DNA from: Sphingobium psychrophilum
Lineage (GTDB): Bacteria > Pseudomonadota > Alphaproteobacteria > Sphingomonadales > Sphingomonadaceae
DNA length: 64,000 bases
Assembly (NCBI RefSeq): GCF_012927105.1
Contig: NZ_JABBFV010000002.1
Location: 186,001-250,000 of the forward strand
Direction: 5' to 3'
In this document: piece by piece, positions 34,260 through 43,334 of the stretch
How positions within the stretch are numbered: the first letter of the stretch is position 1
How the letters are laid out: the number at the start of each line of letters is the position of its first letter
The notes under the pieces: generated by a model
The model's database searches: none
The model's input: the letters and a program-made list of their open reading frames with translations, nothing else
What the model was told of the DNA's origin: nothing
Made by a program: the position numbers and the translations under genes

Positions 34260-35405
34260 ATGACCGATTTCGATTTTGCGCTGGGCGACAATGCCGACAT
34301 GATCCGCGACAGCGCGGCGCGTTTCTCTGCCGACCGCATCGCGCCGCTCGCTGCCGAAATCGACGCGAAGGACTGGTTTCCCCGCGAATTATGGCCCGCC
34401 ATGGGCGCGCTCGGCCTGCACGGCATCACCGTGGAGGAACAATGGGGCGGCCTGGGCCTGGGCTATCTCGAACATGTCATCGCACAGGAGGAGGTCGCCC
34501 GCGCCTCCGCCTCCATAGGTCTCAGCTATGGCGCCCACTCCAATCTCTGCGTCAATCAGATCCGCCGCTGGGGCAATGACGCGCAAAAGGCAAAATATCT
34601 CCCCAAGCTGATTTCCGGCGAACATGTCGGTTCGCTCGCCATGTCGGAAGCGGGCGCCGGGTCCGACGTCGTCTCGATGAAGCTGAAGGCCGAAAAGAAG
34701 GGCGACCGCTACGTCCTCAACGGCACGAAATATTGGATCACCAACGCGACCTATGCCGATACGCTCGTCGTCTATGCCAAGACCGGGGAGGGTTCCAAAG
34801 GCATCACCACCTTCCTGATCGAAAAGGACATGAAGGGCTTTTCCATCGGGCAGAAGATCGACAAGATGGGGATGCGCGGTTCCCCCACCGCCGAACTGGT
34901 GTTCGACGATTGCGAAGTGCCGGAGGAGAATATCATGGGGCCGCTCCATGGCGGCGTCGGCATATTGATGTCAGGCCTCGACTATGAACGCACCGTGCTC
35001 GCCGGCATCCAGCTTGGCATCATGCAGGCATGCCTCGACACCGTCATCCCCTATGTCCGCGAACGCCAGCAGTTCGGGCGTCCCATCGGTGCATTCCAAC
35101 TGATGCAGGCCAAGGTCGCCGACATGTATGTCGCCCTAAACAGCGCCCGCGCCTATGTCTATGCCGTCGCCAGAGCCTGCGATTCCGGCAAGACGACCCG
35201 CTTCGACGCCGCCGGCGCGATCCTGCTGGCGTCGGAAAATGCGATGAAGGTCGCGCTGGAAGCCGTGCAGGCGCTGGGCGGCGCTGGCTATACGAAAGAC
35301 TGGCCGGTCGAACGCTATATGCGCGATGCCAAGCTGCTCGACATTGGCGCCGGCACCAACGAAATCCGCCGGATGCTGATCGGCCGCGAGTTGATCGGCG
35401 CATAA
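34260..35405 (+). CDS. liuA: Isovaleryl-CoA dehydrogenase
   Basis: A 381-residue acyl-CoA dehydrogenase. Flavin-binding segments are SLAMSEAGAGSDVVSMKLKA (about 121-140) and YWITNATYADTLVVYAKT. The catalytic Glu lies in GLDYERTVLAG (Glu243), the location used by isovaleryl-CoA dehydrogenases rather than the C-terminal site of short-chain enzymes. QALGGAGYTKDWPVERYMRDAK and GAGTNEIRRMLIGREL complete the family pattern. It oxidises isovaleryl-CoA to 3-methylcrotonyl-CoA in leucine breakdown and passes electrons to ETF. The following carboxylase genes confirm the pathway. AGGAGAGAA precedes the start. Confidence 0.93.
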   Translation: MTDFDFALGDNADMIRDSAARFSADRIAPLAAEIDAKDWFPRELWPAMGALGLHGITVEEQWGGLGLGYLEHVIAQEEVARASASIGLSYGAHSNLCVNQIRRWGNDAQKAKYLPKLISGEHVGSLAMSEAGAGSDVVSMKLKAEKKGDRYVLNGTKYWITNATYADTLVVYAKTGEGSKGITTFLIEKDMKGFSIGQKIDKMGMRGSPTAELVFDDCEVPEENIMGPLHGGVGILMSGLDYERTVLAGIQLGIMQACLDTVIPYVRERQQFGRPIGAFQLMQAKVADMYVALNSARAYVYAVARACDSGKTTRFDAAGAILLASENAMKVALEAVQALGGAGYTKDWPVERYMRDAKLLDIGAGTNEIRRMLIGRELIGA

Positions 35406-35406
35406 T

Positions 35407-35444
35407 CCTCCCCGGCACGGGGAGGGGGACCAGCCGAAGGCTGG
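35407..35444. repeat. REP-like double-hairpin intergenic element
   Basis: Two adjacent inverted repeats, CCTCCCCG/CGGGGAGG (35407-35425) and CCAGCC/GGCTGG (35430-35444), lie between liuA and liuB. G-rich palindromic intergenic elements of this look are common in sphingomonad genomes. It sits within the operon and may dampen read-through or stabilise liuA mRNA. Confidence 0.65.
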
Positions 35445-35483
35445 GGGAGGGGCGGGTGCCCCGACGCAAGGTAGAAGGCTAAA

Positions 35484-37085
35484 ATGACCGCACCGATTTT
35501 AGACACCAAACTCGCCGCCGACAGCGAAGCCTTCCGCGCCAATGCCGCCCACAACCGCGTGCTCGCCGAAGAACTGCGCGCCAAAGTTGCCAGCGCCGCC
35601 CAAGGCGGCTCCGCCACCGCACGCGACAAACATGTCGCCCGCGGCAAGCTGCTCCCCCGCGACCGCGTCGAGCGGCTGCTCGACCCCGGCTCGCCCTTCC
35701 TCGAAATCGGCCAGCTCGCCGCCAATGGACTTTATGGCGACGAAGTCCCCGGCGCAGGCCTCATCGCCGGCATCGGCCGCGTGTCGGGCCGTCAGGTCAT
35801 GATCGGCTGCAACGACGCCACGGTGAAGGGCGGCACCTACTACCCCCTCACCGTGAAGAAGCATCTGCGCGCCCAGGAAATCGCGCTCGAAAACAATCTC
35901 CCCTGCATCTATCTGGTCGACAGCGGCGGCGCGAACCTGCCCAACCAGGCCGAGGTCTTTCCCGACCGCGATCATTTCGGCCGCATCTTCTATAATCAGG
36001 CGAACCTGTCCGCCCGCGGCATCCCCCAGATCGCCTGCGTCATGGGCAGCTGCACAGCCGGCGGCGCCTATGTCCCCGCCATGTCCGACGAAACCGTCAT
36101 CGTCCGCAATCAGGGCACCATCTTCCTCGCCGGCCCGCCGCTGGTGCAGGCCGCGACGGGCGAAGTCATCAGCGCCGAAGAGCTTGGCGGCGGCGACCTG
36201 CACGGCCGCAAGTCCGGCGTGGTCGATCATGTCGCGGAGAATGACGACCATGCGCTCACAATCGTCCGCGACATCGTCTCGACCCTTCAGCCCGACCGCC
36301 AGCCCGACCTCAACCTGCGCGATCCCCGCCCGCCGAAATTCGACGCGACCGACCTCTACGGCATCATCCCCGACGACGTTCGCGCGCCCTATGACGTGCG
36401 CGAAATCATCGCCCGCCTCGTCGATGGCAGCGAATTTCATGAGTTCAAAGCCCTCTACGGCACCACGCTCGTCTGCGGCTTCGCCCATATCTGGGGGATG
36501 CCGGTCGCGATCCTGGCGAACAACGGCGTCCTCTTCAGCGAAAGCGCGTTGAAGGGCGCGCACTTCATCGAACTCGCCTGCCAGCGCCGCATTCCGCTGC
36601 TCTTCCTCCAGAATATCTCCGGCTTCATGGTCGGCGGCAAATATGAGGCGGAGGGGATCGCCAAGAACGGCGCGAAACTCGTCACCGCCGTCGCCACCGC
36701 GCAGGTGCCCAAGATCACCGTGCTGATCGGCGGCAGCTTCGGCGCAGGCAATTACGGCATGTGCGGCAGAGCCTATGGCCCCCGCTTCCTCTTCACATGG
36801 CCCAATGCCCGCATCAGCGTGATGGGCGGCGAACAGGCGGCCAGCGTCTTGGCGACCGTCCACCGCGATGCGGCCCAGTGGAGCGCGGAGGAAGCCGAAG
36901 CCTTCAAAGCCCCCATCCGCCAGAAATATGAGGATGAAGGCAACCCCTATTACGCCACCGCCCGCCTGTGGGACGACGGCGTCATCGACCCCGCCCAGAC
37001 CCGCGACGTGTTGGGGTTAGCCTTCGCCGCCACGCTGAACGCCCCGGTCCCCGACCGCGCGCAGTTCGGCTTGTTCAGGATGTGA
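35484..37085 (+). CDS. liuB: 3-methylcrotonyl-CoA carboxylase, carboxyltransferase (beta) subunit
   Basis: A 533-residue carboxyltransferase. The N-terminal part has [47 protein letters not shown] and [29 protein letters not shown]. The C-terminal half has [56 protein letters not shown], characteristic of methylcrotonyl- rather than propionyl-CoA carboxylases. It moves the carboxyl group from carboxybiotin to 3-methylcrotonyl-CoA, giving 3-methylglutaconyl-CoA. Its stop overlaps the alpha-subunit start (TGATG). Confidence 0.94.
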   Translation: MTAPILDTKLAADSEAFRANAAHNRVLAEELRAKVASAAQGGSATARDKHVARGKLLPRDRVERLLDPGSPFLEIGQLAANGLYGDEVPGAGLIAGIGRVSGRQVMIGCNDATVKGGTYYPLTVKKHLRAQEIALENNLPCIYLVDSGGANLPNQAEVFPDRDHFGRIFYNQANLSARGIPQIACVMGSCTAGGAYVPAMSDETVIVRNQGTIFLAGPPLVQAATGEVISAEELGGGDLHGRKSGVVDHVAENDDHALTIVRDIVSTLQPDRQPDLNLRDPRPPKFDATDLYGIIPDDVRAPYDVREIIARLVDGSEFHEFKALYGTTLVCGFAHIWGMPVAILANNGVLFSESALKGAHFIELACQRRIPLLFLQNISGFMVGGKYEAEGIAKNGAKLVTAVATAQVPKITVLIGGSFGAGNYGMCGRAYGPRFLFTWPNARISVMGGEQAASVLATVHRDAAQWSAEEAEAFKAPIRQKYEDEGNPYYATARLWDDGVIDPAQTRDVLGLAFAATLNAPVPDRAQFGLFRM

Positions 37086-38950
37086 TGCCCATGATCCAAT
37101 CCCTCCTCATCGCCAATCGCGGCGAAATCGCCTGCCGCATTATCCGCACCGCGCGGGCGATGGGCATCCGCACCGTCGCGGTCTATTCGGACGCGGACGC
37201 GAACGCCCTCCATGTCCGCGATGCCGACGAAGCCGTCCATATCGGCCCATCCCCGGCACGCGAAAGCTACATCGTCGGTGAAAAGATCATCGCCGCAGCC
37301 CATGCCACCGGCGCGCAGGCGATCCATCCGGGCTATGGCTTCCTGTCCGAAAACGCCGCCTTCGCCCAATCCGTGATCGACGCGGGCCTCATCTGGGTCG
37401 GCCCCAACCCGTCCAGCATCACCGCCATGGGTCTTAAGGACGCCGCCAAGACGCTGATGCAGGCCGCCGGCGTCCCGACCACGCCCGGTTATCTGGGCGA
37501 AGACCAGAGCCTCGAACGCCTCACCGCCGAAGCCGACGCCATCGGCTACCCGGTCCTGATCAAGGCGGTCGCCGGCGGCGGCGGCAAGGGGATGCGCAAG
37601 GTCGATAATCCCGCCGACTTCGCCGACGCGCTCGCCTCCTGCCGGCGCGAAGCCGCCTCCAGCTTCGGCAACGACTCCGTCCTCCTCGAAAAATGGATCA
37701 CCAACCCGCGCCATATCGAGGTGCAGGTCTTTGGCGACACCCACGGCAATGTCGTGCATTTGTTCGAACGCGACTGCTCGCTCCAGCGCCGCCACCAGAA
37801 GGTGATCGAGGAAGCCCCCGCGCCGGGCATGACGGACGTCACCCGCGCCGCCATCTGCGACGCCGCCGTCCGCGCCGCCAGGGCGGTCGACTATGTCGGC
37901 GCCGGCACGATCGAGTTCATCGCCGATGGATCGCCGGGCCTGCGCGCCGACCGGATATGGTTCATGGAAATGAACACGCGATTGCAGGTCGAACATCCGG
38001 TAACCGAGGAAATCACCGGCGTGGATCTGGTCGAATGGCAGCTCCGCGTCGCATCGGGCGAACCGCTGCCGAAGAAACAGCATGAACTGTCCATCAACGG
38101 CCATGCCATAGAGGCGCGCCTTTACGCGGAAGACCCGGCCAAGGGCTTCCTGCCCTCCACCGGGACATTGGAGCAATTTGAACTCGACGCCCATGTGCGC
38201 ATCGACAAAGGCGTCTATCAGGGCGCGCATATTTCGCCCTTTTACGATCCGATGATTGCCAAAATGATTGCCCATGGGCTGGATCGGGAGGAGGCGCGGG
38301 AAACGCTTGCCTATGCACTGAACCGCAGCATCATATGGCCGCTACGCACGAACGCGGCGTTTATTATCAAGGCACTGGATCATCCAGACTTCATCGCCGG
38401 AACGATGGATACTGGCCTCATCGAGCGGGCAGGCGACAGTCTGATCCCGCCCGCCATGCCCTGCGACGATGCCCTGTCCGACGCCGCGCGGCATTATGGG
38501 CGTCAATCCTTGGCCGGGTTCCGGCTGAATGCACCGCGGCAGCAGCAGGTCGTGCTGGCGGTCAACGGCCAACTGTTGCCAGCGCATATGCCGATCCTCG
38601 ATTATGTGGATCAGCTGCCACTCGCTGGTCCGATGGAACCGCCCATTATTTCCTTCACGACGGATGAGGGCCAAACCTGGCAGATCGGGCCGATGCGTGT
38701 GTCGGGCAACGCGACCGGCGCGGCCTCCGACGGCGCGATCCTGTCCCCCATGCCCGGCCGCATCATCGCAGTCGCAGTCGCGGCGGGGGACGCCGTGACC
38801 AAGGGGCAGAAGCTGCTGACATTGGAGGCGATGAAGATGGAGCATAGTCTTGTCGCGCCCTTTGACGGCGTTGTCGCAGAACTCAACGCGGCCGAAGGCG
38901 GCCAGGTCAGCGAAGGCGCGCTGCTCGCCCGGATCGAACAAGCAGAATAG
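37085..38950 (+). CDS. liuD: 3-methylcrotonyl-CoA carboxylase, biotin (alpha) subunit
   Basis: A 621-residue protein from ATG 37085 (ATG 37091 is also possible) with biotin carboxylase and biotin carrier domains. IANRGEIACRIIRTARAMGIRTVAVYSDADA opens the carboxylase; KAVAGGGGKGMRKV is the ATP loop; EMNTRLQVEHPVTEEITGVDLVEWQLRVASGE is the active-site region. The C-terminal carrier has LEAMKMEH with biotinyl Lys584. With LiuB it forms the leucine-pathway carboxylase. No 3-methylglutaconyl-CoA hydratase of the enoyl-CoA-hydratase type and no HMG-CoA lyase follow in the window. Confidence 0.93.
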   Translation: MPMIQSLLIANRGEIACRIIRTARAMGIRTVAVYSDADANALHVRDADEAVHIGPSPARESYIVGEKIIAAAHATGAQAIHPGYGFLSENAAFAQSVIDAGLIWVGPNPSSITAMGLKDAAKTLMQAAGVPTTPGYLGEDQSLERLTAEADAIGYPVLIKAVAGGGGKGMRKVDNPADFADALASCRREAASSFGNDSVLLEKWITNPRHIEVQVFGDTHGNVVHLFERDCSLQRRHQKVIEEAPAPGMTDVTRAAICDAAVRAARAVDYVGAGTIEFIADGSPGLRADRIWFMEMNTRLQVEHPVTEEITGVDLVEWQLRVASGEPLPKKQHELSINGHAIEARLYAEDPAKGFLPSTGTLEQFELDAHVRIDKGVYQGAHISPFYDPMIAKMIAHGLDREEARETLAYALNRSIIWPLRTNAAFIIKALDHPDFIAGTMDTGLIERAGDSLIPPAMPCDDALSDAARHYGRQSLAGFRLNAPRQQQVVLAVNGQLLPAHMPILDYVDQLPLAGPMEPPIISFTTDEGQTWQIGPMRVSGNATGAASDGAILSPMPGRIIAVAVAAGDAVTKGQKLLTLEAMKMEHSLVAPFDGVVAELNAAEGGQVSEGALLARIEQAE

Positions 38951-39090
38951 CGCCTGTCCTACAAGGGGGCATCCGGGTTAGATCATCTGACCAGGGATGA
39001 GTCTGCTGGAGATGTTTCTACGATTATTTCCTACTCTTGAAATACAATGTCGGAATCAGCGGGAAATGTGCGAAGTTAAGGGACGATAGC

Positions 39091-39543
39091 GTGGCAGGCA
39101 GATATTTCGATCAATGGACCATCGGCGACATTATCGCCCACGACATCCGCCGCACCGTGACGGAGACGGACAATCTTCTCTTCACGACGATGACCCACAA
39201 TCCCCAGCCGCTGCACCTCGACGTCGAAGCGGCCAAAGCCAGCGAGTTCGGCCAGATCCTCGTCAACGGCACCTTCACCTTCGCGCTGATGATCGGCCTG
39301 TCGGTGGGCGACACGACGCTCGGCACGCTGGTCGCCAACCTCGGCTATGACAAGCTGGTCATGCCGCACCCGGTCTTCATCGGCGACACGATGCGCTGCG
39401 AAACCGAAGTCACCGACCTCAAGCCCAGCCAGTCGCGCCCCGGCGCTGGCATCGTTACCTTCACCCACCGCCTGCGTAATCAGCGGGACGAGATCGTCTG
39501 CCAATGCCTGCGCATGGCGCTGCTCAAAAAGTCCGACGCATGA
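39091..39543 (+). CDS. MaoC-family (R)-hydratase
   Basis: A 150-residue hot-dog-fold hydratase from GTG 39091 (VAGRYFDQW), preceded by AAGGGA; the upstream in-frame ATG 39037 adds non-conserved residues. The catalytic Asp/His of the hydratase-2 motif appears in DNLLFTTMTHNPQPLHLD (about 24-41). GYDKLVMPHPVFIGDTMRCETEVTDLKPSQSRP and the C-terminal strand fit mesaconyl-CoA / C4-C5 enoyl-CoA hydratases. It overlaps the CitE-like gene by four bases, so hydration followed by C-C cleavage is likely. It could be the hydratase missing from the leucine operon, or a mesaconyl-/citramalyl-CoA enzyme. Confidence 0.83.
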   Translation: MAGRYFDQWTIGDIIAHDIRRTVTETDNLLFTTMTHNPQPLHLDVEAAKASEFGQILVNGTFTFALMIGLSVGDTTLGTLVANLGYDKLVMPHPVFIGDTMRCETEVTDLKPSQSRPGAGIVTFTHRLRNQRDEIVCQCLRMALLKKSDA

Positions 39544-40376
39544 GGTTGCGGTCGCTGCTCTTCGTGCCGGGCGACCGGCCCGATCGCTTCGCCAAGGCCG
39601 CCGTCAGCGGTGCCGATGCGCTGATCCTCGATCTGGAGGATTCGGTCGCCCCGGAACGTAAGGCCGCCGCGCGCGCCGCCGTGGCCGACTGGCTAACGGA
39701 AGACCGGACGATCCCCAGCTTCGTGCGCGTCAATCCGCTCGGCAGTGACCAGACCCTCGCTGACCTCGCCGCGGTCCTACCCGGTCGCCCCGACGGCCTC
39801 GTCCTGCCCAAGGCGGAAGGCGCGGCCAGTGTCGCGGCGTTGCTCGCCTTGATTGGCGAAAACGCGCCGCCGATCCTCCCGATCGCCACCGAAACCCCCG
39901 CCGCGATCTTCCAACTGGGCAGCTATGCCACCATGGCGGATCATCTCGCAGGCCTGACTTGGGGGGCGGAAGACCTGCCCGCCGCGATCGGCGCGGCGAC
40001 CTCGCGCGAAACCGACGGCCGATACACGCCGCCCTATGAGATGGTCCGCTCGCTCACCCTGTTCGCCGCCCATGCCGCCCATGTCCCCGCGATTGAGACG
40101 GTCTTCCCCCGCATCGACGCGCCGGACGCGCTCGCCGATTATGTCGCCCGCGCCCGCCGCGATGGTTTCACCGGCATGATGGCGATCCATCCGGCGCAGG
40201 TCGCCACGATCAACGCGGGCTTCACCCCGACGACCGACGAACTGGCCCATGCACGCGCGATCGTCGCCGCCTTCGACGCCCATCCGGGTGCAGGCGCGCT
40301 GCGTCTGGACGGTAAGATGATCGACCGCCCCCATCTGGTGCAGGCCCGCTACATCCTCGATCGCGCCGGGGATTAA
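39540..40376 (+). CDS. CitE-like CoA-ester lyase (HpcH/HpaI aldolase family)
   Basis: A 278-residue lyase. ATG 39540 overlaps the MaoC stop. Family landmarks are RSLLFVPGDRPDRFAKA (residues 4-20), DALILDLEDSVAPERKAAAR (about 25-44), VRVNPLGS, GLVLPKAEG, IATETPAAIFQLG and the late GMMAIHPAQVATIN. It is of the malyl/citramalyl-CoA lyase type, which breaks a hydroxyacyl-CoA into acetyl-CoA plus a keto acid such as glyoxylate or pyruvate. Together with the MaoC hydratase it suggests removal of C5 acids. Its stop and that of the convergent folB share the four-base palindrome TTAA. Confidence 0.88.
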   Translation: MRLRSLLFVPGDRPDRFAKAAVSGADALILDLEDSVAPERKAAARAAVADWLTEDRTIPSFVRVNPLGSDQTLADLAAVLPGRPDGLVLPKAEGAASVAALLALIGENAPPILPIATETPAAIFQLGSYATMADHLAGLTWGAEDLPAAIGAATSRETDGRYTPPYEMVRSLTLFAAHAAHVPAIETVFPRIDAPDALADYVARARRDGFTGMMAIHPAQVATINAGFTPTTDELAHARAIVAAFDAHPGAGALRLDGKMIDRPHLVQARYILDRAGD

Positions 40377-40723
40377 TCCCGGCGGACGATGACCTCGACC
40401 CCGGCCAGCCCCCGCGTCAGGGCAAAGGGCTTGTCGACATTGACGCACGCCTCGACCACGCCGGGCCAACTCAGACAGTCTTCGCCCAGCCGATGGGCGA
40501 ATGTCTCGATCAGCGGGATATGCACTTCGGACAAAGCCTCAGCCGCGCGCACGATCCGCCGATAGTCGATCGTCCCGCTTATCCCTTCGACCGCACCGCC
40601 CGACAGCAGCAACTGGACGGTGATGACCAGCGGCTGGCGGCGGCCGATCTCGTCGGGGTTGATGCCGATATCGGCCAGCAGCGGCAGGTCCTTGACCCGG
40701 ACCTTGGTGGTGACGGACGCCAT
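40373..40723 (-). CDS. folB: Dihydroneopterin aldolase-like protein (FolB)
   Basis: A 116-residue FolB-family protein: TKVRVKDLPLLADIGINPDEIGRRQPLVITVQLLL, then SGTIDYRRIVRAAEAL and IPLIETFAHRLGEDCL with the family Glu/Tyr active-site region. It is the last gene of the metF-purU-folD-folB operon, two bases after folD. A second FolB in C1 operons could help renew the folate pool, or be dihydroneopterin epimerase/aldolase for tetrahydrofolate or a related pterin. Its stop overlaps the CitE-like gene. Confidence 0.88.
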   Translation of the reverse strand: MASVTTKVRVKDLPLLADIGINPDEIGRRQPLVITVQLLLSGGAVEGISGTIDYRRIVRAAEALSEVHIPLIETFAHRLGEDCLSWPGVVEACVNVDKPFALTRGLAGVEVIVRRD

Positions 40724-40724
40724 A

Positions 40725-41582
40725 TCAGGCCATACTCCTCTGTGCGGCCAGCACCGTATTGCTCAGCAGGCAGGCGATGGTCATCGGCCCGACCCCGCCC
40801 GGCACCGGCGTCACGGCTTTTGCGTGATCCAGTTCATGAGTGGCGCAATCGCCCACGATCCGGCTCGCGCCGTCATGGTCTACGACCCGCGTGATGCCTA
40901 CATCGATGATGACCGCGCCGGGCTTCACCCAGTATCCGCGCACCAGATGCGGCGCGCCCGCCGCCGCCACGATTACATCGGCCGCGCGGGCGATATCGGG
41001 CAGGTTGCGCGTCTCGATATGGGTGACCGTCACCGTCGCCTCGCGTTCCAACAGCAGCATGGCGACAGGCTTGCCGACGATATTGGACTTGCCGATCACC
41101 ACGACGTTCAATCCGCGATAATCGTCGATCACGCTGTCGAGCAGCATCATGATGCCGAGCGGCGTGCAGGGCACCAGCCCTTGCGACCCGGTCGACAACC
41201 GGCCGACATTGACGGGGTGGAAGCCATCGACATCCTTGGCCGGTGCAATGCGATCCAGCACCCGCCCGGCATCGATGCCCGGCGGCAGCGGCAACTGCAC
41301 CAATATCCCATGCACCGCCGGATCAGCGTTCAGCGTGTCGATCATGTCGAGCAGCGCCTGTTCGCCGCAATCTGCGGCCATGCGCCGCTCGATCGATCCC
41401 ATGCCGACCTTGCGACATTCGCTGATCTTGCGCCGGACATAGATGTCGCTGGCCGGATCGCCCCCGACCAGAACGACCGCCAGCGTCGGGTCGATCCCTT
41501 CCGCTTTCAACATCGCGACCGCTTGCGCCGTCCGTTCCGATAGCGCGCGCGCCATCGCGCGCCCGTCGATGATGTCGCTCAC
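40725..41582 (-). CDS. folD: Methylene-THF dehydrogenase / methenyl-THF cyclohydrolase
   Basis: A 285-residue FolD from a GTG start (41582). Family marks are PTLAVVLVGGDPASDIYVRRKISECRKVGM with the Tyr and Lys of the active site, VHGILVQLPLPPGIDAGRVLDRIAPAKDVDGFHP, the NAD(P) loop VVVIGKSNIVGKPVAMLLL and PGGVGPMTIACLLSNTV near the end. It oxidises methylene-THF to formyl-THF. A gap of three bases separates it from purU. Its place in a methyl-oxidation operon suggests a dedicated copy beside the housekeeping one. Confidence 0.93.
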   Translation of the reverse strand: MSDIIDGRAMARALSERTAQAVAMLKAEGIDPTLAVVLVGGDPASDIYVRRKISECRKVGMGSIERRMAADCGEQALLDMIDTLNADPAVHGILVQLPLPPGIDAGRVLDRIAPAKDVDGFHPVNVGRLSTGSQGLVPCTPLGIMMLLDSVIDDYRGLNVVVIGKSNIVGKPVAMLLLEREATVTVTHIETRNLPDIARAADVIVAAAGAPHLVRGYWVKPGAVIIDVGITRVVDHDGASRIVGDCATHELDHAKAVTPVPGGVGPMTIACLLSNTVLAAQRSMA

Positions 41583-41585
41583 CGA

Positions 41586-42443
41586 TCAGCCCCGGAAGAC
41601 GACGGTGCGTGCCTTGTTCATGAACACCCGGTCCTGCAAATGCAGCCGTACCGCTTCCGCCAGCACCCGCCGTTCGATGTCGCGGCCCCGGCGGATGAGT
41701 TCGTCGGGGACGTCGGCATGGCCGATCATCTCGACATCCTGATGGATGATCGGACCTTCGTCCAGGTCGGCGGTCACATAATGGGCGGTCGCGCCGATCA
41801 TCTTGACGCCGCGCTCATAGGCCTGGTGGTATGGCTTGGCCCCCTTGAAGCCCGGCAGGAAGCTGTGATGGATGTTGATGCAGCGGCCCGATAGGAACCC
41901 GGCCAGATCGTCGCTCAAAATCTGCATATAGCGCGCCAGCACCACCAGGTCCGCGCCGGTGCCGGTCACCACCTGCTTGATCTGCGCTTCCTGGGCGGAT
42001 TTCGTGTCCTTGGTCACCGGAAAATGGAAAAAGGGCATGTCGCCGATCAGCGAGGTGTGGAGCACTTCGCGCGGGTGGTTGGATATGATCCCCACCACAT
42101 CCATCGGCAGTTCGCCGATCCGCTGGCGATAGAGCAGGTCGCCCAGGCAATGGTCCCATTTGGACACCATCAGCACGACCTTCTTGGGCGTGGCCTGGTC
42201 GGCCATCGACCAGTCCATGCCCGCTTCCGCGGCGATCGGGGCGAAGCCCTCGCGCAGCGCGTCCAGCGTCCCACCCACGACGGGCTTGAACGCGACGCGC
42301 ATGAAGAAGGTGTTGTTCATCGCATCGTCGAACTGCTGCGCATCGACGATATTGCAGCCATGGGCGGCCAGATAGCCGGCGACCTTCGCCACTAGGCCGG
42401 GCTTGTCGTCGCATTGCAATCGCAGAGTGTAGATAGTCGTCAC
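41586..42443 (-). CDS. purU: Formyl-THF deformylase
   Basis: A 285-residue PurU from a GTG start (42443) with AGGAGG upstream. An N-terminal ACT-like domain (LRLQCDDKPGLVAKVAGYLAAHGCNIVDAQQFD, about 5-37) precedes the formyltransferase-type catalytic half (LVSKWDHCLGDLLYRQRIGELP region; LVVLARYMQILSD; INIHHSFLPGFKGAKPYHQAYERGVKMIGATAHYVTADLDEGPII with catalytic Asn/His/Asp). It releases formate from formyl-THF. In this operon that provides the exit of the one-carbon chain. Confidence 0.94.
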   Translation of the reverse strand: MTTIYTLRLQCDDKPGLVAKVAGYLAAHGCNIVDAQQFDDAMNNTFFMRVAFKPVVGGTLDALREGFAPIAAEAGMDWSMADQATPKKVVLMVSKWDHCLGDLLYRQRIGELPMDVVGIISNHPREVLHTSLIGDMPFFHFPVTKDTKSAQEAQIKQVVTGTGADLVVLARYMQILSDDLAGFLSGRCINIHHSFLPGFKGAKPYHQAYERGVKMIGATAHYVTADLDEGPIIHQDVEMIGHADVPDELIRRGRDIERRVLAEAVRLHLQDRVFMNKARTVVFRG

Positions 42444-42470
42444 GTCAATCCTCCTACTTGTCCGTCTGCG

Positions 42471-43334
42471 TCAATGCGCGCGGGCATAGTCGTTGATCCA
42501 GGCGACCGTCTTCTCCAGTCCGCCAAAGGGGTAAAAATGCAGTCTCACGCGCCCATGTTCCTCGCCCAGCGACCGTTCGAATGTCTCGACCAGCCTGTCG
42601 GGACCAGCGGAGCCGAGCAGCTTCGTAATGGAAATCCCATATTTTGCGAGCACGGAAGCGGATGCGCCGACACCGCATCGCGCGGCAAAGCGCATCAGCG
42701 TCTTGATGCCTGCCGGTCCCGGCACCCCGATACGCACCGGCGCGTCGATGCCGCGCGCACGCAATTCCGTCAGCCAGGCCAGAACCGCCTCGGCATCGAA
42801 GACGAATTGCGTCACGATCAACGGCGCCATGCCGCGCTGCTCGATCTCGCTGCATTTGTCGAGCAGGACCGACCAGCATTGGTCCGGCGTCATGTTGGGA
42901 TGGCCTTCGGGATGGCCGCCGATGCCGATGGCTTGGATGCCCGCGCGTTCGAACGCGCCGCTGGCGATCAGGGCGCTGCTGTCGGCATAGGGGCCTTCGG
43001 GTTCCGACGGGTCGCCCGCAATCACGAAGCAGCGCCGGACGTTTGCTTCCGCGACGGCAGCCGCCAGATACGCATCGAACTCGCTGGCCGACGTGATCCG
43101 CCGCGCCGAAAAATGCGGCATGGGTTCAAAGCCCAGGCTGCGGACCAGCTTGGTCGCGGCGATCCGGGCAGCGAAATCCTCGCCGGGCAGGAAAGTGACT
43201 GCGACGGGCGTTTCCGGCGCGATGGACGGCGCTGCTTCGCGCAGCGATTCCACGTCCTTCGCCGTCATTTCCAGCGAATAGCCATCGACCATGTTGACGG
43301 GTGGCCGTTCCCAATTCGGATGAATGACCGGCAT
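42471..43334 (-). CDS. metF: Methylene-tetrahydrofolate reductase-family protein
   Basis: A 287-residue MetF-type TIM barrel: YSLEMTAKDVESLREAAP, VAVTFLPGED, MPHFSARRITSASEFDAYLAAA, RRCFVIAGDPSEPEGPYADSSALIASG, IGIGGHPEGHPNM and LIVTQFVFDAEAVLAWLTELRARGIDAPVRIGVPGPAG. It is shorter and more divergent than E. coli MetF, resembling the copies that act in the oxidative direction on methyl-THF from O-demethylation in sphingomonads or methyl halide degradation. It is first in the operon (minus strand), 27 bases before purU. The opposite direction, methionine supply, cannot be excluded. Confidence 0.88.
   Translation of the reverse strand: MPVIHPNWERPPVNMVDGYSLEMTAKDVESLREAAPSIAPETPVAVTFLPGEDFAARIAATKLVRSLGFEPMPHFSARRITSASEFDAYLAAAVAEANVRRCFVIAGDPSEPEGPYADSSALIASGAFERAGIQAIGIGGHPEGHPNMTPDQCWSVLLDKCSEIEQRGMAPLIVTQFVFDAEAVLAWLTELRARGIDAPVRIGVPGPAGIKTLMRFAARCGVGASASVLAKYGISITKLLGSAGPDRLVETFERSLGEEHGRVRLHFYPFGGLEKTVAWINDYARAH

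Noticed and set aside
35499-38275. Long minus-strand frames opposite the methylcrotonyl-CoA carboxylase genes
   Set aside because: Both are antisense to clearly conserved enzymes and show no family motifs.
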